From Abditibacteriales bacterium (GTDB taxonomy: Bacteria; Armatimonadota; Abditibacteriia; Abditibacteriales; JANWYM01): a DNA stretch of 5,853 nt. The notes under the pieces are model-generated. The model was not told the DNA's origin and did no database searches. It saw nothing but the letters and a program-made list of their open reading frames with translations. Shown here piece after piece: positions 5,473 to 5,853 of this stretch. A program made the translations under genes and the position numbers. The stretch spans positions 1 to 5,853 of the forward strand of contig JANWYM010000283.1 in assembly GCA_025055355.1 (NCBI GenBank). The letters are read 5' to 3'. Within the stretch, counting starts at the first letter, position 1; every line of letters begins with the position of its first letter.

Positions 5473-5490
5473 ACAGAAACAGACGACCAT
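5462..5490 (+). promoter_or_regulatory. Possible promoter of the rightward partial gene
   Basis: A perfect -35 hexamer TTGACA (5462-5467) is followed at 17 nt by GACCAT (5485-5490), a poor -10 with 3 of 6 matches. It is well placed about 45 bp before the start codon at 5512, but the weak -10 makes it uncertain; an activator may be needed if it is real. Confidence 0.3.
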
Positions 5491-5511
5491 CTGAGCGCAG
5501 GTGAAAATCGT

Positions 5512-5853
5512 ATGACCCGACGCAACTTGTTCCGCACGTGCTTCGTTGTCGCTATCGTCGAAATCGGACTATTGCATGCCCTCGCACCGCCGCGTTGGTC
5601 GCCGCCGGGGCAGCGTTATTTCGTGTCGGCTTGGACGGGCTACGACGAATCGGGGGCGCGAGAGAAGTTCCTCCGAGAACATCCCAACGAAAAGCCTCTG
5701 AACTGGGCGATTGGCAAGGTGGCGATGGAGTTTTACAAAAGCCGACCGATGGGCAAGTTCGTGCTGCACCAGAACGACTGCTCCGATTTTGTGGAGTGCA
5801 TCATTGATGAGGCGTTAGGCGTGCAGGCGCGGTTCAAGCGCGGGTCGGACGTT
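5512..5853 (+). CDS. Probable exported cysteine-hydrolase-like protein, 5' part only
   Basis: The frame is open to the window end, so 114 residues are seen and the C-terminus is missing. ATG at 5512 has AGGTGA 7 nt upstream. Basic residues (MTRRNLFR) precede a hydrophobic stretch (about 9-26, FRTCFVVAIVEIGLLHALA region), indicating a signal peptide or N-terminal anchor. The later part, KFVLHQNDCSDFVECIIDEA (82-101), resembles the nucleophile region of NlpC/P60-like and related cysteine peptidase or amidase families, where a Cys in D-C-S-x-F starts the catalytic helix; Cys90 would be the nucleophile. Catalytic His and the rest of the fold would lie beyond the window. The family is not firmly recognised. 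It is divergent from the Uma2 gene. Confidence 0.7.
   Translation, partial: MTRRNLFRTCFVVAIVEIGLLHALAPPRWSPPGQRYFVSAWTGYDESGAREKFLREHPNEKPLNWAIGKVAMEFYKSRPMGKFVLHQNDCSDFVECIIDEALGVQARFKRGSDV

Overview
The window is GC-rich and gene-dense. It carries a late heme-biosynthesis cluster, a short decayed sugar-oxidoreductase locus, a Uma2-type nuclease gene and the start of a probable cysteine-hydrolase gene. The taxon cannot be fixed from this sequence. The actinobacterial-like ferrochelatase, an oxygen-dependent-type protoporphyrinogen/coproporphyrinogen oxidase, a Uma2 protein, Gfo/Idh and MDR oxidoreductases and many short intergenic repeats would fit a free-living, perhaps thermophilic, member of Armatimonadota, Chloroflexota or a neighbouring phylum. 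That placement is inference.

Layout. The minus strand from 1540 down to 31 looks like a former operon. First comes a fragment of a Gfo/Idh/MocA oxidoreductase (1540-1452), then an NAD-dependent epimerase/dehydratase remnant that has lost its middle (1451-1133), then a palindromic repeat (1046-1117), then an intact MDR dehydrogenase (1032-31). The plus strand from 1673 to 4689 holds a secreted or membrane-anchored cupin, ferrochelatase (hemH) overlapping it by ATGA, and the FAD-dependent oxidase HemY/CgoX. A convergent Uma2 gene (5371-4700) follows. Divergent from it, behind a shared promoter region, a protein with an N-terminal membrane segment and an N-DCSDF motif runs off the window end at 5853.

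How the genes work together. HemY/CgoX oxidises the porphyrinogen and HemH inserts iron into the resulting porphyrin, so two consecutive late heme steps are adjacent. The cupin is probably translationally coupled to hemH, but its role is unknown. The degraded minus-strand genes suggest a sugar or polyol oxidation pathway of which only the MDR enzyme survives.

The most unusual content is non-coding. The hemH-hemY gap holds a 157-bp MITE-like element with 25-bp imperfect terminal inverted repeats and a perfect 8-bp flanking duplication. It sits between two arrays of 7-bp repeats in opposite orientation. One array supplies the C-terminus and stop codon of hemH; the other reaches into the start codon of hemY. 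A GTAGGGGC...GCCCCTAC palindrome inside this element has a second copy upstream of the MDR gene. Separate 8-bp repeat arrays lie inside the hemH and hemY coding sequences and across the convergent stop codons of hemY and the Uma2 gene.
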